NCBI RefSeq assembly: GCF_040802235.1
Contig: NC_133166.1
Coordinates: 115,272,991 to 115,336,990, forward strand
Origin: Manis javanica
Taxonomy: Eukaryota > Chordata > Mammalia > Pholidota > Manidae
Reading direction: 5' to 3'
DNA: 64,000 bases
Under the pieces are notes generated by a model that saw only the letters and a list, made by a program, of their open reading frames with translations, was not told where the DNA came from and ran no database searches. A program made the translations under genes and the position numbers. This document shows, piece by piece, positions 60,851-64,000 of this stretch; position 1 is the stretch's first letter; every line of letters starts with the position of its first letter.

Positions 60851-60870
60851 GACGTCATCCCATGACGTAG
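60851..60870. promoter_or_regulatory. NPAS4: Two CRE-like sites in NPAS4 promoter
   Basis: GACGTCA at 60851-60857 and TGACGTA at 60863-60869 are near-matches to the CREB site TGACGTCA, six bases apart and about 165 bases upstream of the predicted start. CREB input is known for NPAS4 induction; binding here is inferred. Confidence 0.7.
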
Positions 60871-61559
60871 AATGAGAGCGGGAGGGGGGCCGGGAGGGGG
60901 AGAACGGAGGCTGCGGAGGGGGCCGTGACTGGCGGCAGCTGAGCCGAGAGGCAGGCGCTGCATTAGGAAGGCCTGAAGGGGGTGCAGGGACCCAGGCGTC
61001 CGAATGTGTTCAAAGGAGGGCAACGAGAGGGCAAGGGTGAAGTGGTCTGAAGCCCTTGGCAGGATAGTCTGTAGTGGGCGGGAGGGACTGGTTCTGACAA
61101 CGATATTTCTAAGGAGACCAGGAAATGGGAAGGGACAAGGTTGTCCACAAACTCCTCCTAGCTTCTTGACAGACAAGGGTCACGTTCACATAAGAGGAAG
61201 AAGGACCCCTGTTGGCCTCCGTGGGATGGGTCACAGCTGTGGTGGTTTTCTCTAGGGATTACTCAATCTGGGATTCCCTTAGCACTTTCAAAGAACAAAT
61301 CTCCTCTTCCCCTTTTTCAAACCCAGGCCTTGGCGATTTAGCGGGAGGAGTTACATGGGGGTCTAAGTCTCTAGGAAGGGGTGGAAAGGGGGTCCTGAGG
61401 GACAGGGACCATCTGAAACCGACCTTGGTTCTATTTTTCCCAAGCCAAGAATAGGAACAGCAACACCAGCGTGAAGTCTGAAGCGATTCATTTCTCTGTC
61501 AACTAATTAGCCACTGATGGGGTAAACTGAGGCAGGGCCCTAGGGTATGGTGAGGCCCT

Positions 61560-61830
61560 GGGTCTGCACTTAGGTTCCCCGCCCCCACCCCACCCTCACG
61601 TTCCCAGCCCCCAAGGCGAGCGGTTCCCCCCCACCCCACCTCCGCCCGCTGCAAGCCTCGGTCTCCCGGAGGGCCGGGGGCGGGGGCGGGGCCGGGGGAA
61701 TCCCAGCTCCATATTAGGACAGGAATCCTCCCGCGGCGGCCGCGGCGGCGGCGGGCGGGGCCTGGCTGCCTCCGCGCCGCTCTGCAGGGCTCCCCCCGCC
61801 CGCCTCTGGCGGTGAAGACGGGGAAGCCCC
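61560..61830. other. GC-rich, CpG-rich block around the CArG box
   Basis: It includes G-runs at 61672-61699 and a (CGG)n-like tract at 61733-61760. The open minus frame here (61714-61932) is a composition effect. Confidence 0.6.
61709..61718. promoter_or_regulatory. NPAS4: CArG box (SRF site) upstream of NPAS4
   Basis: CCATATTAGG is a perfect CC(A/T)6GG, with GGAA Ets cores on both sides (61697-61700 and 61722-61725). It lies about 1 kb upstream of the predicted start. SRF with Ets partners drives many activity-induced genes. Confidence 0.7.
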
Positions 61831-63339
61831 GGAAAAGTAAGGGGGCCGTGCTACATCCTCCGAGATCCTTGCACCTCCCAGAGACCCCTTAGCTCCATCA
61901 GGGGTGCTCCACACCCCCAGCCCCCTCCCCATCTTCGGAGCTGGGACTCCCGGTTCTGTCCACCTTCAACTGTCCACATGCCCTCCCTTTCTTGTATCTT
62001 GTCCCCCGCCCGGTGGTCTGTCTCTGCGCCCGCTACCCCTTCCTGCTGTCTCGTGTCTCCTTTTCTATGTCAGTTTTGTTTCCACATCACGTCGCCTTTG
62101 CCCTTCCTCCCTATTTCTTCTTCCTCCCTTCACAATAGATGATTGCTCTCTGCAGGGGCTGAGGAATACCTTTCTTTCCCCCAGGATCCCTTAAAAGGAG
62201 GAGGAAGCGGGCTAGGGAACATTTTGCGTGAAATCTTATTTGGTGGAGTAGCGGTCTGCAATCACTTGAGGGGCTGAAAATGAGGCCACTTAAAAATTGG
62301 GGGACAGGGATTGCCCTGATAGTAGGAAGTCATATAGGAAAGATAGAGATAAACTTTTGACACCAAGAGGCAAAATTTGGGATCAAGGAACTCCTCACTT
62401 CTCGTGGGAAATAGCAAGAGAGGCAGTGGGAGGAGACAGCCGAGGAGGAGGGTGTCTGAGAAGAGGGTGGCTGGGGGCCCTATCCTGACCTCTTGCAACA
62501 TTCTGGCAGAGGTTGGGGCCGCCCTGATCAACAAACCTGTGTTCAGTGGCACAACTGAGATGGAGGGACGCTCTATGTGTACGTGTGTATGTGTGCGTGC
62601 CACTCTCTCTAACCCTATTTACCAGGATGGCAGAGAAGTGGTTTCTTCAGGAAGAATATCTCTGCTCCACTTGCATCTTTATCTGACCCCTGCTGTATCT
62701 GCCTGCCCCTCTCTCAAGCTCGTGTTTGGACAAGCCCTTGATCTTTGGATCCCGTTCTTGGATGAAGATCCAGGGCAGTGTTCCTGTTTTCTTCACCCAC
62801 TGATGATTTAGCACTGGCTTGAGACATTCTTAGTGTCCCTCTCCATGATAAACAGTGTCTATTAGTTGGGTCCAGATAGCCTCCTGCTAGATGTGCAGAT
62901 CCACATTTAAAGAAAGGGGCACAGACCACTGTCCATGGTTCTGAAACAATCGCCAGGGGAGTCACATTTGATGTCTGAAGGACATCAAAGCAGAGCTTGA
63001 GTCCACACAGGCAGCCTCAGAGGGAGACCCCAGTTGGCTGTCCCCTTTTCCTATGAAGATGAAAATGGGAGAGGGATTTCACAGAACCAAGATTTCTGAG
63101 CTCTAGGAGTGAAGCAAGCGTGGGGGGTAACTGGCCTCAAGGGAAGAGACCTTGGATATTTCCTGGAGAATTGTCTGGGGAGAAGGCACTCTGGAAGCAA
63201 AGAAGAGTCTAGAAATGGACAAGGGAGTGGGTAGAGAAGGGCTTATCCAAGTTTGTCCACTCTGGTTCAAGTTGAGAAGCTCTGTTTGCCCCAGTGTCTC
63301 CTCTCCCTAATCCACTTCCCACTCCCCTTGCCTCCCACC
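61831..63339. other. NPAS4 upstream DNA without recognised genes
   Basis: Unique-looking, pyrimidine-rich around 61940-62140. No exon, RNA gene or clear repeat was recognised. Confidence 0.4.
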
Positions 63340-63540
63340 TCTGTGAAGCTATTTTTAACTGTGCACACCAAAAATAGCTTGGCAGCAGCTTCAGGCCGTG
63401 GGAGAAGAGCTATTTATATCACCAGTGACAGTTCCAAAATAGCAAGCAGGAGGAGGGGGGCGGCTGGCACGCTAGAGAGCTCCTGGCCGCTGCTAAAAAT
63501 ACTGGCAATATGAGTCATACTGGCCTGGCTGAGTCACCCC
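63340..63540. promoter_or_regulatory. Candidate NPAS4 enhancer: clustered MEF2, CArG-like and AP-1 sites
   Basis: Within 200 bases lie CTATTTTTAA (63349-63358, perfect MEF2), CCAAAAATAG (63368-63377), CTATTTATAT (63410-63419), CCAAAATAGC (63434-63443), CTAAAAATAC (63493-63502) and two TGAGTCA AP-1 sites (63511-63517, 63530-63536). It is 2.7-2.9 kb upstream of the predicted NPAS4 start. MEF2, SRF and AP-1 are the usual factors at neuronal activity-dependent enhancers. The target gene is inferred from distance only. Confidence 0.6.
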
Positions 63541-63784
63541 ACTCTCCTCCCCTCCCCCCACCAAGTAGCAGGCAGCAGCAGAATAGGCTAAAAACTGGAA
63601 GCCTGAGATGGGGGAGGAATAGGAGGCCCATCGGCAAGGCAGTGAATTGAGAGGGGCTTTGGGGTGAGGGTGTAGAAGGAATAGGGGAGCAGAAGCCACC
63701 CAGCAAAACTCACTGGTGAACCTGCAGCATTCCCAGCCATCACTGCTGTTCAGGGATGCTTGGGAAATTGAAGGGAGGGGGAGC

Positions 63785-64000
63785 CAGACTGTGAGACTGT
63801 GTGTGAGTCTGTCTATCCATTTGACCATGACTGTATTGGTATGTCTCTGTGTCTGTCTGCATGTGCCTTTGTAAGTGTGTGTCTGTATCCCTGTATATCT
63901 CTACATTTGCCAATGCCTGCATCTGTGTCTTTATAAAGAATGTCTATGACTTTCTATGTTGTGGGTAGTTCTATGTTTGTGCCTGTATGTATTTATATGT
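63785..64000. repeat. TG-rich low-complexity tract at right edge
   Basis: Imperfect TGTGTCTGTCTG and TGTATATCT units run to the end of the window. Confidence 0.5.

Overview
The window is nuclear DNA of a placental mammal. It has intron-split genes with GT-AG (one GC-AG) splice sites, CpG islands at promoters, and a background of L1, L2, MIR, MaLR and endogenous retrovirus (ERV) repeats. I saw no primate Alu and no rodent B1/B2 SINEs, so a non-primate, non-rodent species is likely; I cannot name it. The gene order DPP3 - PELI3 - MRPL11 - NPAS4 matches the conserved block on human 11q13.2, read in reverse.

Layout. DPP3 (minus strand, 1 to about 10.9 kb) enters from the left with its non-coding exon 1 and first three coding exons; its intron 2 holds a nearly full-length antisense L1 split by a MaLR LTR. 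PELI3 (minus, about 14.2-22.9 kb) is complete: six coding exons, a non-coding first exon in a CpG island, and 444 residues. From 23 to 47 kb there is no host gene. This stretch holds L1 3' ends, LTRs in both orientations including a large inverted repeat, an env-less ERV with a doubled 5' LTR (36.9-43.15 kb), and the pol remnant of a second, gammaretrovirus-like ERV beside it. All the retroviral reading frames are broken. MRPL11 (plus, 47.2-50.1 kb) is complete with five exons and 192 residues. NPAS4 (minus, 55.1-60.7 kb) is complete with eight coding exons and 800 residues, and lies tail to tail with MRPL11. The last 3.3 kb is NPAS4 upstream DNA with a TATA box, CRE-like sites, a CArG box and, 2.7-2.9 kb upstream, a tight group of MEF2-like, CArG-like and AP-1 sites.

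The four genes do not form a pathway. DPP3 is a cytosolic dipeptidyl peptidase, PELI3 an E3 ubiquitin ligase of Toll/IL-1 signalling, MRPL11 a mitochondrial ribosomal protein, and NPAS4 a neuronal activity-induced bHLH-PAS transcription factor. Each has its own promoter. I found no previously undescribed multi-gene system. The most interesting signals are the candidate NPAS4 enhancer, the nested and inverted LTR architecture between PELI3 and MRPL11, a full-consensus CTCF motif at the edge of that repeat block, and a GC-AG intron in PELI3.
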